A DNA stretch of 38,222 bases from an uncultured beta proteobacterium (GTDB lineage: Bacteria > Pseudomonadota > Gammaproteobacteria > Burkholderiales > Burkholderiaceae_C): the NCBI GenBank assembly GCA_903897925.1, contig CAIUDG010000033.1, positions 1 to 38,222 on the forward strand. Reading direction: 5' to 3'. The notes beneath the pieces were generated by a model. That model searched no databases. It had not been told where the DNA came from and worked only from the letters and a program-made list of their open reading frames with translations. A program made the position numbers and the translations under genes. Of this stretch, positions 14,701 to 22,082 are shown one piece after another; within the stretch, counting starts at the first letter, position 1; every line of letters begins with the position of its first letter.

Positions 14701-15354
14701 CCGGCCTTCATCAAGATGGACTTTGATGACGTCATTGCCGAAATGAAGCTGGCCGGCTACGCCTTCGACCCGAGCTGGTTTGCGCCGCATTACGAATTCC
14801 GTTTCCCGATCGTTGGCAGCCTGAAGAATGGCGGCGTCGAGCTGACACTGCGCAATGCGCTGGAACCCTGGCACGTGATGGGCGAGGAAAGCGCCGCCGG
14901 CGGCACCGCCCGCTATGTTGACTCCTCGCTGGAGCGCATGGAAGTGCATGTCACCGGCTTCAACGAGTCGCGCTATGTGCTGACCTGCAATGGTCAGGCA
15001 CTGTCAATGCAAAGCACCGGCACGGTCGGCGAATTTGTTGCCGGTGTGCGCTACAAGGCCTGGAACCCGCCGAGCAGCCTGCACCCCAGCATCGCCATGC
15101 ACGCGCCGCTGACCTTTGACATCGTCGACACCTGGATGAAACGCTCGATCGGCGGCTGCCAGTACTTCGTCACCCACCCCGGTGGCCGCAGCTACGACAC
15201 CTTCCCGGTGAACTCCTACGAAGCCGAAAGCCGGCGCCTGGCGCGCTTTGCCGCCATGGGCCACACCCCTGGCACCCTGGTCGTGCCACCGGCCAGCATC
15301 CACGTTGCCGCCAGCAAGGAATTCCCCTTCACGCGCGACCTGCGGCGCAGCTGA
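11791..15354 (+). CDS. Transglutaminase-like protein with DUF2126 domain
   Basis: This large protein (1187 residues) has a bacterial transglutaminase N-terminal beta domain (1-90), then a transglutaminase/protease-like core with C180 in GSGSCRDSGWLL, H229 in DLHAWCEVY and D245 in GLDATSG. DUF2126 follows from about residue 310, with GGEPTFVAVNDRDAPEW at its start. A low-complexity Ala/Ser/Thr-rich insert occupies about 570-650. ATG 11791, with AGAG upstream, starts at the conserved MSIHAALTH; the frame is open to 11734 but that part looks unconserved. It heads a four-gene operon with an ATP-grasp/alpha-E protein and a second transglutaminase, a set predicted to ligate and cleave a small peptide modification. 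The substrate is unknown. Confidence 0.85.
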   Translation: MSIHAALTHVTHYTYDKLVNLGPQVIRLRPAPHCRSKIISYSLKVEPETHFLNWQQDPYANYQARLVFPEKTREFKVSVDLVVEMAVYNPFDFFLEPSAEEFPFQYEALLKHELAPYLVTEAATPKLDAFLEQVDRSKRRTIDFLVDINQLVHKAINYTIRMEPGVQTPEETLALGSGSCRDSGWLLVQMLRRCGLAARFVSGYLIQLTPDVKSLDGPSGTTVDFTDLHAWCEVYLPGAGWIGLDATSGLLAGEGHIPLACTPQPSGAAPIEGGVDKCEVEFSHHMQIARLYESPRVTKPYTPEQWQQVMDLGAQVDRELVAGDVRLTMGGEPTFVAVNDRDAPEWNTDALGPTKRGFATALVHKLRAEYGEGGFLHFGQGKWYPGEQLPRWALNIYWRADQQPVWNDPTLFTDEREPTHYTSADAGNFIRTLAAKLGLTDKFIQAGYEDTWYYLWRERRLPVNVDPFNSRLDDEMERSRLRRVFAQKLDSVIGYVLPLRSGTGPRLTGPEWITGPWFFRDERMYLMPGDSPMGLRLPLDSLPWVSEGDFPYLVEQDPSTLRDALPSHAALAARYTPGANASAATAAAAAAAGGASNATAKSSAAGTTPYLAGTGAQSEAARKQQSRTSSALNRVASNAQSAVQAEPADFARVPARQESAHWITRTALCVEVRDPRRANGPKAEAIGSASGVLYVFMPPLELLEDYLDLLAAIEATATELKVKLVLEGYPPPRDPRLKLLQVTPDPGVIEVNIHPVSNWKELVYNTEFLYNAAFESRLSAEKFMTDGRHTGTGGGNHFVMGGATPADSPFLRKPELLASLLLYWHNHPSLSYLFSGMFVGPTSQAPRVDEARNDQLYELEIAIEQIYANREKYGQSMPPWLVDRTLRNILIDVTGNTHRSEFSIDKMYSPDSATGRLGLLELRAFEMPPHPHMSSVQQLLLRALVARFWNQPYQAPATRWGTELHDRFMLPAFIKMDFDDVIAEMKLAGYAFDPSWFAPHYEFRFPIVGSLKNGGVELTLRNALEPWHVMGEESAAGGTARYVDSSLERMEVHVTGFNESRYVLTCNGQALSMQSTGTVGEFVAGVRYKAWNPPSSLHPSIAMHAPLTFDIVDTWMKRSIGGCQYFVTHPGGRSYDTFPVNSYEAESRRLARFAAMGHTPGTLVVPPASIHVAASKEFPFTRDLRRS

Positions 15355-15404
15355 TGGCGCATCCGCCGCCGGCCCATTTTTTAATTCAACCTGACAACTT
15401 AGCA

Positions 15405-16118
15405 ATGACATCACTCAACTTCATCGGCGGCGAAAAAGGCGGCGTAGGCAAATCCGTGGTCGCCCGCGTGCTGGCCCAGTATTTCATCGACAAAGGCCGC
15501 GCCTTCACCGGTTTTGACACCGATCGTTCGCACGCCTCCTTCACCCGCTTTTATGCCGACTACGCGGCCCCGGTCGTGGTTGACAGCTACGAAGGCCTGG
15601 ACACCATTGCTGGTGAATTCGAAGCCCTGGAAGACGGCAGCGAAGAAGGCGCCAAGTGCGTCATCGTTGATCTGGCGGCCCAGACTGCGGCCCCGCTGGC
15701 GCGCTGGATCCAGGACTCCGACCTGCTGACGGTGATGCAGGAACTCGGCGTGCAAGTCAATTTCTGGCACGTGGCCGACGCCGGCAAAGACTCGGTCGAC
15801 CTGCTCGACAAGCTGCTCGCCACCTATGGCGCCGGCCCGAACTACTTCGTGGTGCGCAACCTCGGTCGCGGCAGCGATTTCAAGCAGCTGGACCAGTCCG
15901 ACGCCATGTCCAACGCCCTGGCACTGGACGCCAAAGTAATTACCCTGCCCTGCCTGCACGAAGCCAGCATGCGCAAAATCGACCGCCAGAACAGCAGCTT
16001 CTGGGCCGCCTGCAATGCCAAGCAAGGCCCGGACGCACTGGGCCTGCTGGAGCGCCAGCGCGTACGCACCTGGCTGAAAAACGCTTACGCCGCCCTGGAC
16101 AGCCTGGCACTGGCCTGA
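15405..16118 (+). CDS. ParA/MinD-like P-loop ATPase
   Basis: The 237-residue protein has a deviant Walker A motif GGEKGGVGKS (8-17; signature K11 and K16), a switch I region FDTDRSHASF and a hydrophobic strand VIVDLAAQT acting as Walker B. This places it in the SIMIBI class, near the TraL-like and MinD/ParA ATPases. It has no ParB partner nearby and so is not a standard partition gene. It lies 50 bases after the transglutaminase and 32 bases before the ATP-grasp gene on the same strand, so it probably belongs to that operon and may position or regulate its complex. The start at 15405 begins with the conserved strand; the frame is open to 15354, but the extension is proline-rich and unconserved-looking. 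Confidence 0.78.
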   Translation: MTSLNFIGGEKGGVGKSVVARVLAQYFIDKGRAFTGFDTDRSHASFTRFYADYAAPVVVDSYEGLDTIAGEFEALEDGSEEGAKCVIVDLAAQTAAPLARWIQDSDLLTVMQELGVQVNFWHVADAGKDSVDLLDKLLATYGAGPNYFVVRNLGRGSDFKQLDQSDAMSNALALDAKVITLPCLHEASMRKIDRQNSSFWAACNAKQGPDALGLLERQRVRTWLKNAYAALDSLALA

Positions 16119-16150
16119 AAAGCAACGGCGCCACTGGCATACTTAGCGCC

Positions 16151-18757
16151 TTGAACGCCCAAGCCGATCCCAGCCCCAACCCCAGCAGCACCAGCGGCAA
16201 CGCCGACTGGTCGGCCTTGCTGCGCGCCTGGGCCGCCACCGCCGGCCATTTTGATGAGCTGCGCGGCGGCCACAGCCAGGAAATCAGCCCGGTCTGGCAG
16301 CAATTTTTCGAGCAGTCCGAAGCCCTTGTCAGCCGCGACCTGGACCAGCGCTTTGGCAATCTGCAGCGCCAGGTGCGTGACAACGGCGTCACCTACAACG
16401 TCTATGCCGACCAGGAAGGCCCGCAACGGCCCTGGTCACTGGACCTGTTCCCGCTGCTGGTAGACGCCCAGAGCTGGCAGCACATTGAAGCCGGCGTCAG
16501 CCAGCGCATGAAGCTGCTGGAGGCCGTCATGGCCGATGTCTACGGTCCACAACACTTCCTGCAGCAGGGCCTGCTGCCGCCGGCACTGGTGCAGGGCCAT
16601 CCCGGCTATCTGCGGGCCATGCATGGCGTGCTGCCGGCCGGCGGCGTGTTCCTGCACGTCGCCGCATTTGATCTGGCGCGCGGCCCGGACGGCCTGTGGT
16701 GGCTGATCGGCCAACGCTGCCAGGCGCCTTCCGGCCTGGGCTATCTGCTGGAAAACCGACTGGCCGTATCGCGCCAGTTCCCCCAGGCCTTCCAGGGCAT
16801 GCGGGTACAACGCCTGGCCGCCACCTACCGGGCCCTGATGGAAAGCCTGAAAACACTCAGCCCGGCCGGCGCCCAGGCGCACCTGGCCCTGCTGACACCC
16901 GGCCCCTACAACGAAACCTATTTCGAACACGCCTACCTGGCGCGCTACCTCGGCCTGACGCTGGTCGAGGGCAGCGACCTGATCGTGCGCGACGAGCGCC
17001 TGTACCTGAAGACCCTCAAGGGCCTGGTGCCCATTGATGGCCTGCTCAAGCGCGTCGACGACCAGTACCTCGACCCGCTGGAACTGCGTGCCGACTCCAC
17101 CCTGGGCGTGCCCGGCCTGTTGCAGGCGATCCGCGCCGGCAATGTGCTGGTGGCCAATGCGCCGGGTTCGGCCTTCCTTGAATCCCCCGCCATGCTCGGC
17201 TTTCTGCCAGCTCTGGCGCGCCACGTGCTGCAGCAAGAGCTGCGCCTGCCGGCGCTGCCGACCTGGTGGTGCGGCGAACGCAGTGCCATGGACGAAGTGC
17301 TGCCGCGGCTTGACCAGCACACCGTCAAGCCAACCTACAGCGGCTCCGCGCTGCACGAAAATTTCGACTCCGTGATGGGCCGCAAGCTCAGCCAAAGCGC
17401 CCTCGACACCTGGGCCGGGCGCATTCTGCGCCAGGGCGAAGACCACACCATCCAGGCCTATCTGCCGCTGTCGCAGATGCCAACTTGGCACAGCGGCAGT
17501 GGCAACAGCAGCGGCCAACTGCAGCCCAAATCCACCGTGCTGCGGGTGTTTGCCGTGTCCGATGGGCGCGACGCCGACGGTCAGCCGCGCTGGCGCATTC
17601 TGCCCGGCGGCATGGCCCGCGTTGCCGGCACCAATGTCGACCTCACCACCATGCAGCGCGGCAGCAGCAGCGCCGACGTCTGGGCCCTCACCGAGGGCGA
17701 GGTAGACACCACCACCCTGCTCACGGCCAACCAGACCCCGCGCGTGCCGCCACAGCGCAAACGGCTGGTGACCAGCCGCGCGGCCGAAAACCTGTACTGG
17801 CTTGGCCGCTACACCGAGCGCGCAGAAAATTCGGTGCGCCTGGCACGCCTGAGCCTGGAATACCTCGGCGGCGAAGACCAGAACCTGGCCCCCTTGCTGA
17901 ACTGGCTGACGCAAATGGCCATCAACAACACCCTGGTGCTGCCCAGCGTGCCCTCGGCACTGCAGGCACGCCGGGTGTTTGAACGTTCCTTGATTGCCAG
18001 CCTCGGCAGTACCGACGGCGCCACCAGCGTCGGCTTCAACCTGCGCGCCCTGAAAATGGCCGCCGCTGCAGTGCGGGAGCGCCTGTCGCAAGAGCACTGG
18101 AACATCATCGTGCGCGCCGAAGAAGAACTGTTTTCCAGCTGCGCCGCCGACTACGCGCGCGGCGACTATTCGTCGGTCAGTGCCCTGCGCGTGCTCAAAA
18201 GCAGCAGCGACTATCTGGCCGCCATCACCGGCGCGCAAACCGACCGCATGACGCGTGACGACGGCTGGCGCCTGCTCAGCATCGGTCGCCACATTGAACG
18301 CCTGGCGTTCCTGGCACACGCGCTGGAACGCGGCTTTGCACTCGGCACCCTGGTGACCGACGCCGGCTTCGAGGCCATGCTCAACCTGTTTGACAGCACC
18401 ATTACCTACCGGGCCCAATACCAGCAAAGCCGCGACCTGCTGCTGCTGACCGACCTGCTGGTGCAGGACCGCGACAACCCGCGCTCGCTCGCCTGGGTCG
18501 CCCACACGTTGCGCGGCCGCCTGTCCAAACTGGCCGGCAGCCCGGACTCCCAGCTCAGCCCGCTGGCACAAAAAGTACCAGACCCGGCGAACTGGGACTA
18601 CGAAGAAACCAGCGACTGCGGCAGCGAACTGCTGCAGCCCCTGTCCATCGTGGAACTGCTGCAGGCGCTGCGCGAAGCCGCCTACCTGGTGTCCGACGAA
18701 ATCAGCAGCACCTATTTCACCCACTCCGGGCGCACCAAGCAAAGCGTGGGCACCTGA
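16151..18757 (+). CDS. Circularly permuted ATP-grasp / alpha-E fusion protein
   Basis: The 868-residue protein joins a circularly permuted ATP-grasp domain (about 60-480; features include GVTYNVY, LLTPGPYNETYFEHAYLARYLG and KPTYSGSALHENFDSV) to an all-helical alpha-E domain (about 540-860; begins AAENLYWLGRYTERAEN). ATP-grasp enzymes of this group are predicted amide ligases, and alpha-E domains are thought to assist peptide synthesis or transfer. With transglutaminases on both sides, the operon matches the amidoligase cluster often found with Anbu-type proteasome homologues, although no Anbu gene is visible here. The start is TTG 16151 without a good ribosome binding site, so it could be wrong by several codons. 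Its stop overlaps the next ATG by one base (TGATG). Confidence 0.85.
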   Translation: MNAQADPSPNPSSTSGNADWSALLRAWAATAGHFDELRGGHSQEISPVWQQFFEQSEALVSRDLDQRFGNLQRQVRDNGVTYNVYADQEGPQRPWSLDLFPLLVDAQSWQHIEAGVSQRMKLLEAVMADVYGPQHFLQQGLLPPALVQGHPGYLRAMHGVLPAGGVFLHVAAFDLARGPDGLWWLIGQRCQAPSGLGYLLENRLAVSRQFPQAFQGMRVQRLAATYRALMESLKTLSPAGAQAHLALLTPGPYNETYFEHAYLARYLGLTLVEGSDLIVRDERLYLKTLKGLVPIDGLLKRVDDQYLDPLELRADSTLGVPGLLQAIRAGNVLVANAPGSAFLESPAMLGFLPALARHVLQQELRLPALPTWWCGERSAMDEVLPRLDQHTVKPTYSGSALHENFDSVMGRKLSQSALDTWAGRILRQGEDHTIQAYLPLSQMPTWHSGSGNSSGQLQPKSTVLRVFAVSDGRDADGQPRWRILPGGMARVAGTNVDLTTMQRGSSSADVWALTEGEVDTTTLLTANQTPRVPPQRKRLVTSRAAENLYWLGRYTERAENSVRLARLSLEYLGGEDQNLAPLLNWLTQMAINNTLVLPSVPSALQARRVFERSLIASLGSTDGATSVGFNLRALKMAAAAVRERLSQEHWNIIVRAEEELFSSCAADYARGDYSSVSALRVLKSSSDYLAAITGAQTDRMTRDDGWRLLSIGRHIERLAFLAHALERGFALGTLVTDAGFEAMLNLFDSTITYRAQYQQSRDLLLLTDLLVQDRDNPRSLAWVAHTLRGRLSKLAGSPDSQLSPLAQKVPDPANWDYEETSDCGSELLQPLSIVELLQALREAAYLVSDEISSTYFTHSGRTKQSVGT

Positions 18758-19794
18758 TGCTGCTGCAAATCACCCACGACACGCATTACCGCTACCAACC
18801 GGCGGTGGAAACCGCCCAGCACATGGCCTATATGCAGCCGTGCAGCCATGCCACGCAAGTGCTGCTGGACCATTCCTTGCTGATCAACCCGCTGCCGGCA
18901 CAAACGCGCAGCATGAACGACGTCTACGGCAACACCCGCTGCTTCTTTTCGCTGCAAGTGCCGCACGCCGAATTAAGCGTGGTGGCGCACAGCCTGGTGG
19001 CGACCCAAAGCAGCCCGGAAGTCCAGAGCAGCATCGCCTGGGACAAAGTGCGCGAGGCCTTTCGCTACCGCGCCGGCGCCCCCTTTGACGCAGCCTCGGA
19101 ATTCCTGTTTCCCTCGCCCTTTGTGCCGCGCCACAGCGAATTTGAAGCCTATGCGCGGCCCAGCTTCGGCTGCGGCGTCGGACTGCTGGCCGGCACCATC
19201 GAGCTGATGCAGCGCATCCACGCCGACTTCACCTACGCCAGCCAAAGCACCCAGATCAACACGCCGGCGCTGCAGGCGCTGGAACAGCGCAAGGGTGTGT
19301 GCCAAGACTTTTCCCACATCATGATCGCCTGCCTGCGCACCCTGGGCCTGCCGGCGCGCTATGTCAGCGGCTACCTGCTGACACAGCCGCGTCCTGGTGA
19401 GCAGCGCCTGCTTGGCAGCGACGCCTCACATGCCTGGGTCAGCGTCTACCTGCCCGATCTGCCCGACGGTGCGCGCTGGTGCGATTTTGACCCGACCAAC
19501 CAGCGCTGGGGCTGGCATGCCCCGGGCGAAGACTACATTACCGTGGCCACCGGACGCGACTTTGGCGACGTGTCGCCGCTGCGTGGCGTGATCCACGGCG
19601 GCGCCAGCCACACGCTGACGGTCGGTGTCACGGTGCAAGCTGCCAACGAAACCTTTGCCACGCCGGATACCGGGCCATCCCTTTGGCAATCACAGTCTTC
19701 ATCGCAATCGCAATCGCAATCGGAGTCACAGTCTTCATCGCAATCGCAGTCACAATCCCAAGGCGCCGACCTTCCAATTCGGTCGGCAAGCTAA
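18757..19794 (+). CDS. Transglutaminase-like cysteine peptidase-fold protein with Ser/Gln repeat tail
   Basis: The 345-residue protein has a bacterial transglutaminase N-terminal domain (1-90) and a transglutaminase core with C182 in RKGVCQDFSHIM, H225 in DASHAWVSVY and D245 in FDPTNQRWG. It is the second transglutaminase of the operon and shares its start with the stop of the ATP-grasp/alpha-E gene (TGATG). Such proteins are predicted to hydrolyse or transfer the peptide made by the ATP-grasp partner. The C-terminal 35 residues are a Ser-Gln-rich low-complexity tail from a duplicated 36-bp unit; close relatives would normally end soon after residue 300. It is predicted cytoplasmic, as no signal peptide is seen. 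Confidence 0.85.
   Translation: MLLQITHDTHYRYQPAVETAQHMAYMQPCSHATQVLLDHSLLINPLPAQTRSMNDVYGNTRCFFSLQVPHAELSVVAHSLVATQSSPEVQSSIAWDKVREAFRYRAGAPFDAASEFLFPSPFVPRHSEFEAYARPSFGCGVGLLAGTIELMQRIHADFTYASQSTQINTPALQALEQRKGVCQDFSHIMIACLRTLGLPARYVSGYLLTQPRPGEQRLLGSDASHAWVSVYLPDLPDGARWCDFDPTNQRWGWHAPGEDYITVATGRDFGDVSPLRGVIHGGASHTLTVGVTVQAANETFATPDTGPSLWQSQSSSQSQSQSESQSSSQSQSQSQGADLPIRSAS
19691..19758 (+). repeat. Short tandem repeat encoding a Ser-Gln tail
   Basis: A CACAGTCTTCATCGCAATCG block at 19691 recurs at 19727 with a 36-bp period, and inside it are hexamers CAATCG and CAGTCA. All units are multiples of 3 or 6, so copy-number change would lengthen or shorten the tail without a frameshift. Confidence 0.75.
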
Positions 19795-19815
19795 ATACCA
19801 CAAGGAAACTATCCC

Positions 19816-20277
19816 ATGAGCGTTTACACAACCCTGAGCGAACTCGGCATTGAACTGCCCCCGGTCGCCGTCCCCGCTGCCGCCTATGTGCCTTTCGTGC
19901 AAAGTGGCAACCTGGTCTATCTGAGCGGCCACATTGCCAAGAAAAATGGCGCCGTCTGGGTCGGCCAGCTTGGCAAAACCATCGGCACCGACGAAGGCCG
20001 TGCCGCCGCGCGCGCCATCGCCATTGACCTGCTCGGCACCTTGCACGCCGCAGTGGGCGACCTGAACCGCGTTACCCGCATCGTCAAACTGATGTCGCTG
20101 GTCAACTCGAGCGGCGACTTCACCGAACAACACCTGGTCACCAACGGCGCCAGCGAACTGATCAGCCAGGTGTTCGGCGCCCGTGGCGCGCACGCCCGCA
20201 GCGCCTTCGGCGTAGCGCAAATTCCTCTGGGGGCCTGCGTCGAAATCGAAATGATCGCCGAAGTCGCCCCAGCCTGA
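19816..20277 (+). CDS. RidA/YjgF family protein (long form)
   Basis: The 153-residue protein is of the YjgF/YER057c/UK114 superfamily, in the longer subgroup: an N-terminal LGIELPPVAVPAAAYVPFV, the strand GNLVYLSGHIA, a central helix ATAIDLL-like region and the ending GVAQIPLGACVEIEMIAEV. Classical RidA hydrolyses reactive enamine and imine intermediates made by PLP enzymes. In this longer group the catalytic arginine of RidA is not at a clear equivalent position (the end reads GARGAHARSAFGVAQIPLG), so activity cannot be assumed. It lies 21 bases after the transglutaminase gene and has AAGGAAA before its ATG, so it may be the last gene of that operon. Confidence 0.82.
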   Translation: MSVYTTLSELGIELPPVAVPAAAYVPFVQSGNLVYLSGHIAKKNGAVWVGQLGKTIGTDEGRAAARAIAIDLLGTLHAAVGDLNRVTRIVKLMSLVNSSGDFTEQHLVTNGASELISQVFGARGAHARSAFGVAQIPLGACVEIEMIAEVAPA

Positions 20278-20282
20278 ACAAT

Positions 20283-20315
20283 GGGGCGGAAGCAGAAACC
20301 GCCGAGCTGACGAGC
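20283..20315 (+). repeat. Weak relative of the post-stop repeat, after ridA
   Basis: Starting 6 bases after the ridA stop, GGGCGGAAGCAGAAACCGCC resembles the opening of the repeats at 22004 and 37077, followed by a GA..GAC.AGC block. GGCGG and CCGCC can form a hairpin. The match is partial and may be chance. Confidence 0.4.
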
Positions 20316-20346
20316 ACCTGACGTGCGCCGGAAATTTGACAATTAA

Positions 20347-20460
20347 GTCACTAATGTGACCAGGGAAACACATTAGGGTAAGCGCGTGTATTGCCAACAA
20401 GTTAATTGGCAGACACTCGCGGAAATATCCATAATCCGGCGCTCAGGACGTAAGTCCCAA
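20347..20460 (+). promoter_or_regulatory. Structured upstream region of the chemoreceptor gene
   Basis: The region holds several inverted repeats. GTCAC-TAAT-GTGAC (20347-20360) overlaps CTAATGTG-N10-CACATTAG (20351-20376), so the two stems exclude each other. GTGTATTGCCAA (20386-20397) is nearly complementary to TTGGCAGACAC (20406-20416), and GGAC-GTAA-GTCC is a small GNRA-type hairpin near 20450. TTGACA at about 20337 may be a -35 box. I do not recognise a known riboswitch class; operator sites are equally possible. Confidence 0.35.
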
Positions 20461-20470
20461 GACGGTTCCC

Positions 20471-21997
20471 ATGTTCGTTGCAAAAATTCTTCACCCAGGT
20501 GCCGCACTGATGCGGCAGCTGTCCTTTGCCGGAAAAATCGGCCTGGTCCTGTTGTTGTCGACTGTCCCCCTGTTGGCGCTGCTCTGGCTCACGTGCTTGA
20601 GCGACAAGCCTGGCGACGATCTGCACACGGCAACACTTTGCTGCACCGCCGCGTTTGCACTGCTGCTGTACTTTTTGCTGGCCTTGTACCACAGCGTGGT
20701 CGCAGACCTGCAGCATCTCGAGCAGGCAGCTCAGCAACTTGTCACTGGTGACTTGCGCCTGACCCTGGTCGGGCGCGATGGCGACGAACTGGGTCGGCTG
20801 ATGGGCACGCTGACACAACTCGGCCACGCCGTGTCGTCGATGGTGGCCAATGTCCGCAGCAATGCCGCCTTTGTCGCCCATGCCGGCAAAAGCCTGGCGC
20901 GTGGCAACCACGCGCTGGCCGACCGCACCGAGCAGCAGGCGTCCAATCTGGTCCAGACTGCCAGCAGCGTCAACTCCCTTTCCGGCACGGTGCAGGAAAA
21001 CGCCGATACGGCGGCCCTCGCCAACCGCCAGGCCAGCGAAGTGCGCGATGTCGCCGTCAGCGGCGCCAGCACCATGGCGCAGGCAGTGGAAGCGGTGGAA
21101 GCAATTCAGGCCAGCGCCAAACGCATGGACGAAATTGTCGGCGTGATTGATGGCCTGGCGTTCCAGACCAATATCCTGGCGCTGAACGCCGCTGTCGAGG
21201 CGGCACGCGCTGGCGAATCCGGTCGCGGCTTTGCGGTGGTCGCCAGCGAAGTGCGCTCGCTGGCACAGCGTTCAGCCGAGTCCTCGAAAGAAATTCGCAC
21301 CTTGATCGGCACCTCCTCAAGCCAGGTGCTGGCCAGCGTGGAAAAAATTCGCGCCGCCGGTGCCAGCATGACCCAGGTGGTCTCGGGCATCCGCGAAGTG
21401 GCCGACAGCATGACGCAAATCTCCAGCTCCAGCACGGCGCAGAGCGCCGGTCTGGGCGAGATTACCTCAGCGGTGCGCCAGCTCGACAACATCACCCAGT
21501 CCAATGCCGAGATGGTGGAAGCGGCGGTCAACCAGGCGGTGAACCTGGAAGGCCGTGCCGCCACGCTGGTGGACTCCTTTGCCGTATTCAAGCTGCAACA
21601 GGGCTCGGCGGAAGAAGCCGTGGCGCTGGTGGAACATGCCATCATGCACCGCAAACGCTGCGCCTCCCGGGAAGCTTTCCTGCGCGATCTCACCGACCCG
21701 CGGCAGGATTTTTACGACCGCGACATGTATGTATTCGCGCTGGACGACCGTGGCACCTACCTGGCCTTTGGCGGCAACCCGGCCAAGTCCGGCTCACGCG
21801 TGCAGGACATTCCAGGCATTGACGGTGAAGGCCTGCTGCAGGACATCATCCTGCAAGCCCGGGACGAACCCGGCTGGGTGGAATACGACATCACCAACCC
21901 GACCACCGGCCGGGTCCAGACCAAAATGTCCTACGTGCAATGGTTCGACGGCTGCTTCCTTGGCTGCGGCGTCTACAAAAACCTGGTGCAGCACTAG
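20471..21997 (+). CDS. Methyl-accepting chemotaxis protein with C-terminal Cache domain
   Basis: The 508-residue protein has two membrane segments close together (about 23-43 and 53-77) that leave only a few periplasmic residues. They are followed by a HAMP-like region and a full cytoplasmic signalling domain with the hairpin tip [20 protein letters not shown]. After the signalling coiled coil, residues about 398-508 form a single-Cache-like domain ([23 protein letters not shown], then [10 protein letters not shown] and [17 protein letters not shown]). The sensor is thus at the C-terminus and in the cytoplasm, unlike the usual periplasmic sensor. It probably reports an internal metabolite to CheA/CheW. 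The gene stands alone; no che genes are in the window. Confidence 0.88.
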   Translation: MFVAKILHPGAALMRQLSFAGKIGLVLLLSTVPLLALLWLTCLSDKPGDDLHTATLCCTAAFALLLYFLLALYHSVVADLQHLEQAAQQLVTGDLRLTLVGRDGDELGRLMGTLTQLGHAVSSMVANVRSNAAFVAHAGKSLARGNHALADRTEQQASNLVQTASSVNSLSGTVQENADTAALANRQASEVRDVAVSGASTMAQAVEAVEAIQASAKRMDEIVGVIDGLAFQTNILALNAAVEAARAGESGRGFAVVASEVRSLAQRSAESSKEIRTLIGTSSSQVLASVEKIRAAGASMTQVVSGIREVADSMTQISSSSTAQSAGLGEITSAVRQLDNITQSNAEMVEAAVNQAVNLEGRAATLVDSFAVFKLQQGSAEEAVALVEHAIMHRKRCASREAFLRDLTDPRQDFYDRDMYVFALDDRGTYLAFGGNPAKSGSRVQDIPGIDGEGLLQDIILQARDEPGWVEYDITNPTTGRVQTKMSYVQWFDGCFLGCGVYKNLVQH

Positions 21998-22003
21998 GAT
22001 TCG

Positions 22004-22054
22004 GGGCGGTAGAAATCGCCGAAGCGAAAAGCGACCCCGGCGCGGCCAGTTTTT
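22004..22054 (+). repeat. Post-stop intergenic repeat, copy 1
   Basis: A 51-bp unit starts 7 bases after the chemoreceptor stop, opening GGGCGGTAGAAATC, continuing CGAAGCGAAAAGCGACCCCG and ending in GGCC-GTTTTT-like sequence. It matches the minus-strand copy at 37077-37026 with only a few differences. The position after a stop, and the T-run at its end, suggest a terminator-linked repeat. Confidence 0.7.
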
Positions 22055-22082
22055 GCCGCCCGGGCTCCTGGCGCAAATTGCT

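Noticed and set aside
12319..14949. 876-residue minus-strand open frame opposite the transglutaminase-DUF2126 gene
   Set aside because: It is antisense to a gene with clear family motifs; its His/Gly/Gln/Val-rich composition is what a high-GC gene gives in the opposite frame.
15405..16118. Plasmid or chromosome partition gene parA
   Set aside because: No parB or parS-like sequence is nearby and the gene is inside a metabolic operon; only ATPase family membership is supported.
16436..18742. 768-residue minus-strand open frame opposite the ATP-grasp/alpha-E gene
   Set aside because: Same reason: a long shadow frame in GC-rich DNA, low-complexity composition, no recognisable domain.
19691..19758. 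Phase-variable on/off switch in the second transglutaminase
   Set aside because: Repeat units are multiples of three, so slippage would not shift the frame, and the repeat lies after the catalytic domain.
20347..20470. Cyclic di-GMP riboswitch before the chemoreceptor
   Set aside because: A GTAA-capped hairpin is present, but the conserved core of class I or II c-di-GMP riboswitches is not.
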